Origin: Tetrahymena elliotti 4EA | Taxonomy: Eukaryota; Ciliophora; Oligohymenophorea; Hymenostomatida; Tetrahymenidae | DNA length: 64,000 bases | Direction: 5' to 3' | NCBI GenBank assembly: GCA_000231825.2 | Contig: JH720353.1 | Span: 181,993-245,992 of the forward strand | Part shown: positions 27,301 through 42,300 of the stretch, piece after piece | Layout of the letters: every line of letters begins with the position of its first letter | Numbering within the stretch: the stretch's first letter is position 1 | The notes under the pieces: generated by a model | The model's database searches: none | Told to the model about the DNA's origin: nothing | What the model saw: only the letters and a program-made list of their open reading frames with translations | Translations under genes and position numbers: made by a program

Positions 27301-30300
27301 TAAGCCTAAGCAATACTTTTGATGGTATGACTAGCAAAAGCTTAGTGCACTAGTACGATATTGTTTTTAATTTATAAAATAAAAATTATTTTCTTCTCTC
27401 TTTCAAATTCCTAAGAAATCTTATTCAATTCTTAACAGCTAAATTCTAAAATATTTTAATATAAATTTAATTTAAATCGTTGTATTCGACTAATCAAAAG
27501 AGAATATTTTAGTAATGTGCCACAACCTAATTTAGATTTAATTGATTCATTGATAAAAAAGGTTTATTGGATTTTAAGAAATTCTATTTTATTGAGTGGG
27601 TGTGAAGGATTGAAAAAAGAAAAAGTTAGAAAGAGAGAGAAGAAAATATTTGAATAATTTCTATTCTTGGAAAATAGATAAACAAATAAATTAAAGTTAA
27701 TATTTTTGATTTTTATAACAAGGTTTTTGCAAAAGGTTGCATGTGATTAGGAAGATTCATAGAACATATTAAATGGGGAATAAATTGCTAACAAGTAACA
27801 CCACTAGTCTTAATCTGCAAATAACTCAGTAAATAATGGAAACTCTTTGATGATGTAAGGAGAATTCGATTAGAATGGAAGATAAAAAAAATAAAAAAAG
27901 TCAACGGGATCTCAAAAAAATACTTATATCTATAATTAAACAACAGTAAATTCGATTAACTCAAATAATTTTATAAATGCCTACAATAATTAGCAAATGT
28001 AGATCAATTAAACTCTTCAAAACAGCTTTATTTCTTCTACCAAGTAGTAATAATAAACCCCTTCACACAGTTAATCTTCTTCATCTAATATTGTTGTCAC
28101 TCCTTAATCTGCTAATAATAACGGCACTCATCAGCAGCAAGGATCAATTAGGCTTTAGGAAAATATGTCTAAATCAACTCCTCCTAACTAATCTCAATCT
28201 CTTAATTTACTTCAAATGTCTTAATAACTTTAATAGCAACCTTAACAATAGTAAATTACTCAAACAAACAGTCAAATAATACAATTACCATAAGATCTCA
28301 CTAGTTCTTAAAATTTATCATAGAACAAATCAAAGTTGAAAACAAATAACCTCCATATTAATACAAGCAATAACATTATTCCTAACTTTTTAAATAATTC
28401 AATTGTTTCATCTGTCTAGAATTACAACACTATTACAAAATCTATACCTCTTAGTGCTAAAAGTTCAAATATATTTATGAATAGCACTAAATCAATAATA
28501 ACTACCAATGCTACTTCACCTCATACTATGAGCGATTCATCTAATGAAAACCAAATGATTACAGGTAAAAAAATTTGGAATCCTAAATGTACTCTTCGTT
28601 CACATCTAGATGGAGTACGTGGGCTCTTCTTTACAGCAGTTGATCCTATATTGGTCACTGCAAGTGAAGTAAATAAAATTTATTATTTTTTAATTAAAAA
28701 TTCATTATTTTTGGAATAAAAAAAGGATTGCTTAATAAAACTTTGGGATATAAGATAATTCAAGGATAGCCATGAAAACTCTTTCTTACAACCTTATTAC
28801 TCTATTAGAGGTCATACTGGATAAATTTTTGCTTTAACAGGAAACTAACAATAAGTGGATTCTACAATCAATTATTAATGTTACAATTTTATCTTTTCAG
28901 CAGGTATAGATGGTGTGATTAAAGCTTGGAATCTACCATTACCTGAAGAAATTGATGCCTTAGGTCCATCTGAAGGGAAGAATGTTAGTGTAGGTGAATG
29001 GTAGGCACATCATGAAACAATATGGGATCTAAATCACCATCCATTTTAACCAATACTGCTTAGTTCAGGGGCAGATGGTTACATAAAACTATGGAAAACA
29101 TTTGCAACAGTTGATGGAACTAATTTAATTAGTTTATAATAAGGAGATTTAATTTCATACTTAATTTATAAACCAGGCTAATTCTAAGATATCCCAACTT
29201 CAGTTTCTTGGGATCTCCAAAGAAGCCAAATTATAAGTGGCTGGGCTTTAAGTAATAATTTAGTCAGTTTTAACATCGAAAATAGCAAAATATCTTCTAT
29301 TATCAAGTACAACTAAGAAAATTAAAATTTGTCTGCATAAGTCAATAAGTAAAATTTAAATTTATCATGAATTCCATACTAAAAGTATTCTTTTATTTTA
29401 GAGTCATTTGCCATGAAGGTATCAATTGTGCAATATCTGGTCATGAAGATAGACAAATTAGATTCTTTGATCTTAAGTCTAGTAAAAATATAACAACTTT
29501 TCAAAATATTGAAAAATTTTACTTGATAAAATAAAGATTCTTTGATAAAGAACTTGATAGGACACACAGATGCAGTCACTGGGTTGTCTGTCCATCCCAA
29601 TCAATTCTACATGTCTTCTGTAGGTCATGATGGAAGTATGAGAACATGGGATATTCGTAAATACTAATGCATTCATGATATACCTGTAAATATAAATTTT
29701 GACAATAATCAAATAATTAAATCTTAATTTTTATTTAGGTCCATAAGAGAAAATATGATGAATCTGCTCACACAGTTATGTACCATTAAAAGTAGCCTTT
29801 GATTGCAACAGGTAATTTTAACAATAAAAAAATTTAAGTAAACAATAATTATAAAAATGAATTAAGGTGGAGCAGATGGCTTAGTTAAAATATTTCACTA
29901 ATAAGACATGATTTGAAAATTGAACTATCATTTAAATAAATAGATGCATAAAAAATAAACTCAAAAAATTAAATCTATCAAAAATAGTTTTGCAATAAAA
30001 TATTACTAACCTTAAAAATCCTCTTAGATGTAGTTACTTACTTATATCATCATGGCCTAATAGTAGAAAAATAATATTTGTTAATCTAATTTTGTTTGTT
30101 ATTAGAATAGTTTCCTATTTGTAATCCGATGATAGAAGTAAATTAAAATTATTTAATTTTACATTTGCTTTCTAGGGGATAAAATAGGAAATTAAACAAC
30201 TAATAAATACAAACACAGCTGAAGCTTTTAATTTGCTAATAAAAAGATATATATATAAATAAATAATAAATACAAAATAAACAACATAAAAAAATATAAT

Positions 30301-33300
30301 TTTGCTTTGAACACCGTTGATAAACTTTATTCCACATAAAGTTTTTAGAATTTTTGACTCTCTCCCTTTCTAACCCTCTCTCTTTTGTTAAGATTATCTT
30401 AATCAAGCTAGAACCATTATATATAAAAAAACAAAAAAAATAGAACTAACTAACCAACCTAATTTTAGGATAAAGCATAAAACATTCTCTATGAAAAATA
30501 TATAAATTTATATATTTAGAATCAAAAGATTTGCTGAGAAGTTTGATGCTTTTATATTATAATTATATTATAAAATCTTATTTCTTGTAAATTTATTTGT
30601 TACACATTCAATAAAACAATACAGAAATATTTATTAAATACATCTCTCTCACCAATTTTATTTCTGCCTATTTTTACTATATTTAATATGATTTTTTAGA
30701 AAGATCATTTTTTGCTAAAAAACCCTGTTTAAAGACAAACTTATTCATTCATAAGATATTTTTTATAAAAACAAAGTGTTTTTTTAAGGAATTGTGATTA
30801 AAAATTTTACCTCAAAATATTTTTAAAAATAGTTTAATCAATTCTCTTAGAAAATTTGATAAAAAATTTTTTTGAAATTTTTCAGTTAGATTAATTTTAG
30901 ATAAATTAGATAAGTGAGCAATAATTATAACTTTTAATTTTAACAATATTTGGTCACAGAGCTATGCTAAAACTTTTTTCTTAGACATTTTTATGAATAA
31001 TATTGGATAATATCTTAATATTATGAGTTTTTGTTAATCAAATTATAAAATATTAAGAAATAGGTTGAAATTATTTCTTGTAGCAAATTTTTAAAGTCTA
31101 TAAAAGTAAGAATAATAAGAAATTGCTAAAAAAATATGTATTTCATGGATATTTTTAGTGATTTTTAAATATAGCTAGCTATTTGAGTTTAGTATGCACA
31201 TTCATACGACTTATCTATTTCATAAGACAATTGTGTCTACCTTTTTTATAAAGATATCAAACTTTCATTCTTGCCTAAATTTTATTAAAATTCTTTTGAT
31301 ATCTTAAGATAAATTTAATATTAATATCAAAAAATTAATAATTAATTCTTATTAGCTGTCTAAAGACACTTTTTATCAAAAAAGATTGAATTTTCAAACA
31401 TTTAGATTTTCGTAATTCTATATTCACTTAAATTAATTTGCATTTTTTATTAAATATATTTATTTAATAGATTTTACAGAGAAACTCACTATTTTGTTCT
31501 TAACTAAATTAGTAAAGTTCATAGAAATTTCATAAGCATAATATTTATAGTTTACTTAGAGATTTTTAACTAGACGATATGTCATAGCAATCATAGAAAA
31601 CATCTCAAGATTAGTTGAGAGACTACCTTATTGATGAAGCACAAAAAGCTCATAAATTAATTATTTAATCAGATTAAAAATTTAGAAAACAGTTGGATAT
31701 CAAAATTTGTTATTTAATTTCAAGAAATTGGTTTAATTAATGGTGCGAGTATGTAGGATACTTAGAAGTAATAGCAGACTTAGAGCCTGAATCTGAAAAG
31801 TTTGGTTTAATCAAGCCAAACAGATTAATAAATGAAGAGTTTGTTTCATAACAAAATGACCAAATTCAAAATCTTTAATTGTTCAAGTTTGATGAAAAAA
31901 AGGTTTCAGAAAGCAAATTCCTTAATATTATTTTGAAGCAAGATTAAAATGTAAATACATTTAAGGTTGTAGATGAAGAAACTTGGACATTTTTCTTAGA
32001 TAGATATCCTGGTGGTTTTGAAATTTCTAGACCTGTATTCTACTATTAGCACAGAATAATTTAAAATGTTTAACTCCTACAAGTAAATTTAATTTTTGTT
32101 CAAAAGCTAAAAAAATACTTTTATATTCTATTTTAGTACCATTTAAAAAAATAATTTTGATTTCAGCATAATTAATGAATATTTTAATATAATAGCCTGA
32201 AGTAGTAGTTTATAATGATGATTTAGTGCAAAGAATAACTTCATTAAGCGATTTATAACTTAAAAATGGTTAAAACCCATTGAATTTTAACAGATGCCAG
32301 CTTCCATCATTCTACACTTTAAGCTAATTAAAAGATTTAATGAAAAGATAATTTGGTGTTGATAAAATTAGAATTTGGAAGTTCGATGCTAGTCAAAAAA
32401 AAGAAGAAATCTAGCTCTAAACAGGAAAGTAAGTTAAATAAAAGTAGTATTAAATAAGGGCAAGAGAGTTAGTAGAATAAAAGATAGGTGAGCATTTAGT
32501 GTTAAAAGATATTATAAAAAATCACTATTGCTTAATCATAGAGTTACCTATTAGAGGCAACTTTTAGCTAATTTAATCTAGCTAATCTTAAATTGCTAAT
32601 GGTAAATTTTAAGGTATTTGTGAATATTGCACAAAGTAGTTAGAGTTGAATGTAAGGTGTGTTTGCAAATAAGTTGCCTATTGCAGTTAGAATTGTAAAT
32701 ATAAAGATTAAGATTTTCACTCACGTACCTGCGAAGTAGCAGCCGACTCTGAAAGTGATGAGGAGATGAATTATCTTCCTTTAGAAATTTCAGGTAAGGC
32801 AGGCTTAAAAAATATTGGTAATACTTGCTATCTTGCTGCTGCATTATAGAACGTCTATATTACTCATGAATTTTCTTAGAAATTTACCATGAATGAAATA
32901 GATTCTATTCCAAATAAAAAATGCAAGCTTTTACAGAAATTTTCAAAGCTTTTAAAGGAAATGACAATGCTTAATGAAGAATCCATAGAACCTTGGAGCT
33001 TCAAGACTTAATTAGGTTAAATCAATCAAATGGTAATTCATTTAAATTTTTTTATAATAATTAATATTTTTAAATCATAAAAATTTTAGTTTTCAGGCAA
33101 TTATTAGCATGATGCAGCTGAATTTTTAACATGCCTATTTGATGCCATAAATGATGAATGTTAAAAAGAAGAAATCAAAGGTTAATAAAAATAAGTTAAT
33201 TTAAGTTAGCCTGATTAGTTTTGGAATTACTGTGTTAAATAAGGATATAACAAAGCCTTGATTGAAAGCTTTTTGGGATTATATGAAAGCAGTATTGAAT

Positions 33301-36300
33301 GTCCTGAATGCCAAAATACTTCCACAAATTATGATCCCTTTACTATACTTTCTCTTCCAATAAAGCAAAAACCTATTATTAAGCAAATTATGGTTAATTT
33401 AATAAAAGAAGATATTGCTTTGGATATTATTCACACGAAAACATCTTACACTACAGGTAAGACAACAATTCTTGATCTTATATTATTTGTATGCTAAGAA
33501 AACTAAATTGAATATAAAAACAATATTGCTGTTTGCACATATAATGGTGAATAAATTTTATAGGCATATATTAAACCTGACTAGCTTTATAAGACCACAG
33601 TAGAAGATCTAGAGACTGAATTAGAGGGTAAAAATAAATCTCTAATATTCTATGAAGTAAATTATGATCTTTCCTCTTTTGATCCATTAAAGCACAAGCT
33701 AATTAAGATAGATTTTGCTAGAATAGGAAAAACTTAAATTGGAATAATGTAAGTAGATGAAAAAACTATTTTCTCAGCTCCGAGAGTAATTATTGTAGAA
33801 AGACAACAAAACATTTCATCAATTTATAAACAAATATTCTAAACATTAAGCGAAATCTACCCTGAGGCAAGTTAATTAATTCAGGAATCATTTGCAGAAT
33901 ATAAAGAAATTTAAGTTTAAAGCGAGCAAGAAAGCGAACAATCAAACACTAAAGCAGCATCTGAAAATGAAGCTGAAGAATAAAGAAAGAAAGAGGATAT
34001 TAAATGGAATGGTACACCTGTTGCTTAATAAGATCAAAAATAATAAAACTAATAGCAAAGTAATGGATAAAGTAATAACAAAAAGGTCTCACCTCCTAAG
34101 CAATAACCTTAACCAATCTAATAAAATCAAACTATTAGCAATGATGGTTGGGGAGACTTTGAGATACCTGCTATAGCTCCTAAAAAATAAATTTAACAAC
34201 AATAACAAGTCTAAAAGTAGTAAACTAATTAAAAAAATGAATAACCTGCATAATAAGCACAAAATTAATAGCAATCTAAATAGACTGAAAAAAAATAATA
34301 GCAACCTGCTTAGTAATCTTAATAGGTATGTCAAGCATCTACCTAAGCATCAGTCTAATAAAGTTAGAGTACTGCTTCTAATGATGGATGGGGTTGGGAC
34401 TCTTCAATATATGTAGCACCAAAAAAATAAGCTCCAGCTTCAAGTCAATAAAAGGTTGCTTCTACATTCCCTTAAACTAAACAGGCAACTTAATAGTAAC
34501 AAACTAAAAATGAAGAAGATGAATTTACATAAGTGACTTCACATAAAAAAGGAAAAAATACAAAATAAAATAATAGAGATGCTTAATTAGACTAAAACTC
34601 AAATTCTAAGTCATAAACCTTTAATCAATAAAACAATAGCAAAGGTAACCAAAATAGAAGCTAAGAAACTTCAAAATAAAACATCAGTAATAATAATACT
34701 AATGTCAATTAAAATGTTTCAAATAACTCAAAAACTTATCCTAATGGATAATAGACAAAACCATAAGCTAAATAATAAAGCAATATTAACGTTTTTGCAG
34801 GTTGGGGTGATGAAGATTTGTCAACTGATATTTCAGAAACTTAGAAGGAAAAGAAGCCTGCTTCTTCTAACAAATTAGCAGCTGAAAAGCCATAATTAAA
34901 CGAAGTTAAGCCAACTAACTAGAATTAATAAGAAGAACTGATTTAAGTTTAAAACTAAAATGCTAACTAAAATATTAAGTAAGCAAAGAGTAAAACTGTT
35001 ATCTAAAAAGAAGATTTTAGTGAGTTATTAACAAAACTTCCATTTAGTGTAAACATAAAATCAAAAAAGAGAAGAATAGGAGGTGTGTTCAAATGCTTTT
35101 TTTGCAGCAAGCAAAACTGCTAAAATTGTACTTTACCTTTCGAGAATCAAAGAACTTTCTCTTAATTCTTAGATAATTATAGAGACTTACTTGAGTTAGA
35201 ATTATTCTGGTAGAAAGAGTAACCTCCTAAATAGCTTTACAAGTCCATTATTGATTAAAACTAAGCTAATTCATAAGCTAAAAAGTAAAACTTACCCACT
35301 TTGTAATATTGTCTAGAAGAATTTTCACAGAAAGAATAACTCTCTAAAGAAAATATGTGGTACTGCTCCAAGTGCTAGAAACAATAGTAAGCCTTAAAAA
35401 AACTAAGTATAAAATACTGTCCAAACAACTTGATCATTTAGATTAAAAGATTTAAAACAAATATCTAAGATGGATCAAAAGAAAAAAATTATCAGTAGGT
35501 AATCTTCCCTGAATATGGATTTTAGCTTTAAAATAATGAAACTGCCTCTGTATCTCCATCTATATCTTAAAATAGTAAAAATGGAGAGGTAGTTTATGAT
35601 TTATATGGCATAATAATTCATGAAGGAACAACTGAGAATGGACATTATATAGCACAGTGCAAATACAACAAAATTTGGTATAACTTTGATGATGATAATA
35701 TATCAGTAGTTGAGTCAGAAAAAGTTTTAAATAACAAAAATGCTTATATTTTATTTTATAGATTAAGAAAATGAAAAATATTAAAAAATTAACAAATTCT
35801 TCATTAAATATAATTTATTTGTATTTATTCCATCCACTGTTTCAATTTAAAATATTCAACAAATCTCTTTTTCAATTTCATTTTTCATATTTTCTATTAC
35901 AGCAAACGCACTTTTGTTAAAGAAATTGTTATTTAATGATAAACTATTTATGCTTTAAATCTTTTTTTTAACAAACTCACTAATTTTAGTCTTCAATGAA
36001 AGAATTCTTCCTTAAAATCTTTAAAATCATGCTTTTTATTATTCATAAATTACAATAAACAATTAAAAAATATTAAAATATTTTAAGCAGAAAATATCAA
36101 ATCATACATTTGTTTGAAGTGTATTTACAGTTACATTAAATTAAGTAAAAGAATTGTCAAAATAATTAATGCCATTGTTCTTCATAATACCTATCCTTAA
36201 TCAACCTGAAAATAAAAAACAGTTTTAACTTTAAAGCTACTTATTTGTAGGATTTGTCAATTATTAATTCTTCTTTATAAATTTTGAAAATAAACATTGT

Positions 36301-39300
36301 GAAATAAAAATATTTGTCTATTTTTAATTGTAAATTTTAAATAAGTCAATATTAAATTTTAAAATAAATCTTTAAAAATTATTCAGAAAGAATTTTAGCA
36401 TTATCAAATTTCTATTAAACTAAAATTTCAACCAAGATGAAGTGGCCGAGCGGTCTAAGGCGGTAGATTAAGGCTCTATTCCGAAAGGGCGCGAGTTCGA
36501 ATCTCGCCTTCATCAGATTTTTTTTTATTTTTTAAAGAATAATTTGTAATTAAAAATGTAAATTTATATTTATGATATGATTTTTTACAATAAGATACAA
36601 AGAAATATTTTAATTAAATAAAAGATAAAGTGAGACATAAAAATATTATTTTATTTGGATATTTTATTATTCATAGTTATAACTAGGCAACTAATCCTAA
36701 TTATTAAGCAATTTATACAAATCTCTCAACGATTGCTTATATATCTCCTTGATTACAAATTTTAAACATAAACTCTTGGTTGTTATTCAAAATAAATCTG
36801 AATTTATCCTGTGTTTATCTAATAATTAGCTTGATCTAACTTTTATCCATATATCTTATGAATTCTCCATAGGGGTGTACCTAAGTTTATGTAGGGCAAT
36901 AGAAATATAAAATTTTATCAAATAAATATAAATCTCCCCTCACTGAATGGAATTGCTCAATATTGTTAACAACTAAATAATTTATGATAAAATCACATCT
37001 AAAATCTTCTACAAATGTTTATTCTTAGAGGAGTCTTTCTAATCTGATGTCTTTTTGCTTTACTTCAGCAACATTAGTTGATGCTTTACATAAAACAGTA
37101 TTATTCAATAACGTATAAAGTTTATGAAATGATTACAAATAAAAGTAGGTTCTACTACGATTTGCTTTTTATTTTCTTTTGCCTATTGTAATTAGTATTA
37201 AGGCTATTATATGTAGCTATAAGGAGGTCTCGAATCAAATGTTTAGCAGCAACCCATGCAGAGAAAATTATTTAAAAAAACTTTTATTCTTGAATAAAAA
37301 CAGATTTCTGTAAAACCCTTAATTAAATAATTCTAATGAAAAAATGATGCAAAATTTTTTGAAAAGATATTTATTATAATAATAAATGAAAAATAATAAT
37401 CTATCTGTATTTCTTTGCCAATAGAATTTCACTAAACCAACCAAAAAATTTTATTTTTAAGACTTAAAAATAAAAAAAATGAAAAATAAATAAACAGATA
37501 AAATTAAAATATATTTTTCATTTGCAGTAAGTAGGTAAGTAATTAAGTGTTTTTTATTGTTCTAGATTAAAATCCAATATAGAGACAAGTTCGAAATAAC
37601 CTCAATCAATTATTTCAGGATATAAGCATAGAATTTTATTTATTTATTAATGTACTCTTTAACTATTAAAAATAACTAGTTTTATTTTATTGGAAAGATA
37701 TAACTCAAATTACACATGTTGATTAAAAACGATGCCATGTATTAATTATAGTTGTAAAATGAATTATATAGAAGTCTGATCTATACATTCAAACATTCTC
37801 TAAATGTTCGATTGGAAATTCCTTACATCCTCCCATTCAATCTTTTTAATCAATTTCTGATTGGATTTGGCCTTTAAATTGAAAAAAGATATTTTATGAA
37901 ATAATAAATTAAAAAAAAAATTAAACAAATAAAAAGATTTCAATTATAAAACAATAAACAAAAAAGATGGAATATAGACTTTTAGGTAACACTGGTTTGA
38001 AGGTTTCAGTTGTCAGTTTTGGTAATTGGCTTAATAGCGATAGACCTGATTGGTAATAGCGTACTAACACTCACGTTAAGAAAGCCTGGGATTTAGGTAT
38101 TAACTATTTTGACACTGCCGAAGGTTATGGTTAAGGTGAAGGTGAAAGATAAATGGGTATTGCTTTGAAAGAATTAAATGTTCCTCGTGAAGATCTTGTT
38201 GTTTCCACTAAAATTTTCTGGGGTAAGTCCACTGGTTCTTAAAATAATCTTGGTTTGAACAGAAAGCACATTAAGTAGGGTGTTAAGGCATCTTTGGAAA
38301 GATTACAACTTTCTTATGTTGATATCGTTTTCTGCCATCGTTTCGATCACGAAACCCCTGTTGAAGAAATTGCTAGAGCTTTCACTGAATTAGTTTAAGA
38401 AGGTCTCATACACTACTGGGGTACTTCAGAATGGTCTGCTGCCAACATTTTTGAAATCAGAGAAGTTTGTGAAGCTAAAAACTTAATTAAACCTGTTGTT
38501 GAATAGCCCTAATATAACATGTTTGTTAGAGATTCATTCGAAAAGGATTATGGTCGTCTCTTTGACCTATATAAATTAGGTTCAACTGTTTGGAGTCCTC
38601 TCTGTGGTGGTATCTTAACTGGTAAATATAACGAAGGAGGTGTTCCTTCTGGTGCTCGTTGGGATACTTTCAATGAAAACCCTTACTTAAAGAGAGTTTG
38701 GGATTCTTTCTTTGCTGAAGACAAAAAGGAAAAGTTAGTTAAAATCCTTGGAGGCCTTGCCGAAATTGCTAAGGAATTAAAGATTACTCAAGCTTAACTC
38801 GCTATGTCTTGGGTTATAGCAAACAAGGATGTCTCAACTGCTATCACTGGTTGTTCTTCTCCTGAACAATTAGAAGATGTTGTTAAGTCAGTTCAAATCT
38901 ATAAGACCTTAACCCCTGAAATATTTGCTAGAATTGAAACCCTCCTCAGCAACAGACCCGACCATGGTCTTAACTTTAAGTCATGGGTGCCCATCCATCC
39001 TAGAAGATGATAAATAAATATTTTTTTAAAAGTGATTAATAAATTAGTTAAAATTCATATTTTTATATTTCTCATCTTTGTAATAGAAGATATCTTAATT
39101 GCAATAATTTAAATAAAGTTACTTTTTAAAATGTATGAATATTAATATCTTAATATTTCTTATATTTCTAATAACTCTATTCTCTAGTAAGATTCTTATT
39201 ATTTGTGATATCTAATTTCTCAAATGAATCAAATACAACCAAATAATAAAATAATTATTATTTATTAAAAAAATAAATTATTGATTTATTGTTAGTTCAA

Positions 39301-42300
39301 ATTGCTCTTGTCAATTAATTAGACTTAAACAGTTTAAATTTCCCCTAGAATTGAAGCATTCATAATTTAAAACATCTGGATAATCTTAAAGTTTTTATGT
39401 CTTGAGTTCCCATAAATGATATCAGAATATTTTGATAATTTAAAAAAAATAAATTAATTTGTAAAACTTTCTATTTCTTTTTAATCTGTAAATTGAAAAT
39501 ATCTTCATTAATAATCTAGAAATAATTTGTTCGAATTAATTATATAGGAAATGTTTGTAAAGTTTTATTATTTTATTTTGAATGTTTCTAGTATCTCTTA
39601 AGAGTTTTATTATTTATGATATTTATAAATTCTAACTACCTCAGGAGATCTTTTTTATTATCTCAAATAATGAAATATTTTTGCTAGCTAGGAAGGGAAA
39701 TTTATCCTAAATTTTTTTTTCCAAAGAAATGTTTTAGATTTCCAAAATTATACAGCCTGTATTTTTTATTAGTTAGAATTTTCTTTAAAAAATTATCTTA
39801 ATAAATAGACACTTCTCCAAAATATCGACAACAAATAGTTAGACAATAATAATATAAAATTGAGTTTCTAATATTAAATAATCCTTTTATTAGTCTATAA
39901 AATAAGTATATGTTTTAAACTTAGAGGCTTTATTTGGTATTCTATTTTAAGATTTGATTTTCTGAAAAAATTTGGAAAATAATAAAAGAATTAAACCTAA
40001 AAAGCTATTTTTGCTAAAATAATATTTTTATAGCTTATTAGAATATCCTATATATAAATAGTTTGTAATTCGTTTTATGGTATTTAATTATATATGGGAA
40101 AAGTGTTGGCAGAATGATTAAATATTATTAAATTTTCTACTTTTCAGCGGTAAGGTAATTAGTAGTAAGAATTTGAGATAAAAGTTTTTATTATTTAAAT
40201 TTTTCATTTTACTCAAAAATAATAATTAATTAATTGAAATTTTTAGTAAGTATTTAAAAAAAATATATCAAAAATATAAAGGAACCTAGCAACAAGTTTA
40301 TAGCTTTAACGATTAATATATAAGAGCTTTATAGGTAAGATGAATTCTCTTTTTTAAGATAATATACAAAACCCTGGCCCTGCTAATAATTAGTAATCTA
40401 ATCATTAAACTAATGATAGCAAAGAGGATATTGCCATCGAAGAAGATAAATACTAGCTATTTTAATTCCGTGAAGAACATAGCGTAGAAATTCGCCAAAG
40501 TAAACGTAACTAGATCCTCAAAAAAAACCGTATGCTACCAGTAGCAGATTATTAAGAATAATTTAATTAGTATACTTAAAATAAGTAAGATTTTCCTGAT
40601 CAAGCAGCTATTTAAGGATAGACCAAAGATTAGTTTTAAGCCTTTGTCAAGCATTATATTCCTTTAGATATTAAAGATAGCTCAGAAGACTAAAGGAAAT
40701 TGAATGTAAAGGTTTTGGTTTCTGCTATAACAAGCAACTGTTCTCCTTAATTCTTTATTTTTGCTTCATAAGAGCTTTATAATTACTTTTAGGATGAAAT
40801 GCCTGAGTTAAATATCAATATTTAAGACATCTACAGTTATATAGATATTATATTAAAATCTGATTTTTTGATAAAGGCAAAGATTATTTTGAATGATTGG
40901 AGATCTGTATTAGATAAAGCACCAGTCTAATTTAATTCTTACTTTTTGCCTATTTTATGTATCAGCAAAGACCTCGCTAGAAAATACTTTATTGCTTTAT
41001 TGAATATTCTTTGTGCTATTTCAAGAGGTGGTGATAATCATTGTAGTATTTTTGAAAAAATGGACTTTTTATAAACATTGAATGATATTTTTGACTTTGT
41101 AAAAACAGAAAGGGATATAACTGAGATCTTACTTTACACTATTGGAAACATAGCAGCTACAAGAAATTAATGGCGTATCTTTTTTATGGAACGCGGATTT
41201 CACAATACTATTTTTAGCTATTTAAAGTTTGCACCTAAAAATCAAGATAATCTACTTTTGCACCGTCGTATTTGCTGGTGTCTTAGCAACTTTACTCGTG
41301 ATTATGTTTCTGTATAATAAAATAATGGATCATCTTAGATTTTAGCAAATGGTTAAATTGTAACAGAAATCAACGATAATTCTGTTTTTGATTTTACCAA
41401 TATATAGAATCTCACTGACACATTTATAGAATATGATGATTAAGAAATAAGAACAGATATATCATGGACTTTCCAGTAGCTTGTAGTTATTTTCTATCCC
41501 AAATTAAATGGAAATATAATTATGCAAGGAGCTGTTGAGGAGAATAAGAACTTAGGCAACATTACTCCTTAGCAAATGTAGTATTACAAATCAATAGTAA
41601 CAGAAAAAATTGGATTTTTAGTTTAAAATGGAATATGTGAATTCATTAATGAAGCTTTTAAGTCTTCTGACATGACAATATTAGTGCCAGTACTGAGAAT
41701 TATTAATCGTATTATGGCTGGGTCTTCTTATGTCTTAGATCTTTTCTTTAGCAAGTGCAATGACACAATTGTTAGTTATACTGCAAAGCACATTTAAAAC
41801 TAGGTTTAAGTCATAAGAAAAGAGGTTATTAAGACGTTGCATTACATGTTTTGCTGTGATTGTGAAACCTACAAGGAGTTGTGGTTCAATAGATTTATGC
41901 AAATTATTGCAACAAGATTCAGTACTGAAACATGTATTGTCAAAGAAGAAATTTTCAAATTGTTAAATTCTATCATAGATAAAGTAGCTCCTCATCACTT
42001 TGATTTTTTAACTTTACCAGGACCCAAAGTATTCTGTATCTTCAAAGTGATAAGAAATTCTTTAGGTTCCTACGAAACAAAACCAGAAATATTAATTGTT
42101 ATTTTAAGCATACTATTGAAAGTACTGAACTATTATAAACAAGGAAATACAGTTTAAGAAACATAAAAAGTAAAGCAAATTTACTCAATATTAGAATAAA
42201 ATAATATTCCCCATTTCGCAGAAAAGTTATAAGAGCATTCATCATAAGGAATATATGATTATGCTGTTGCATTTGTTGAATTGTACAATAAAATTTAAGA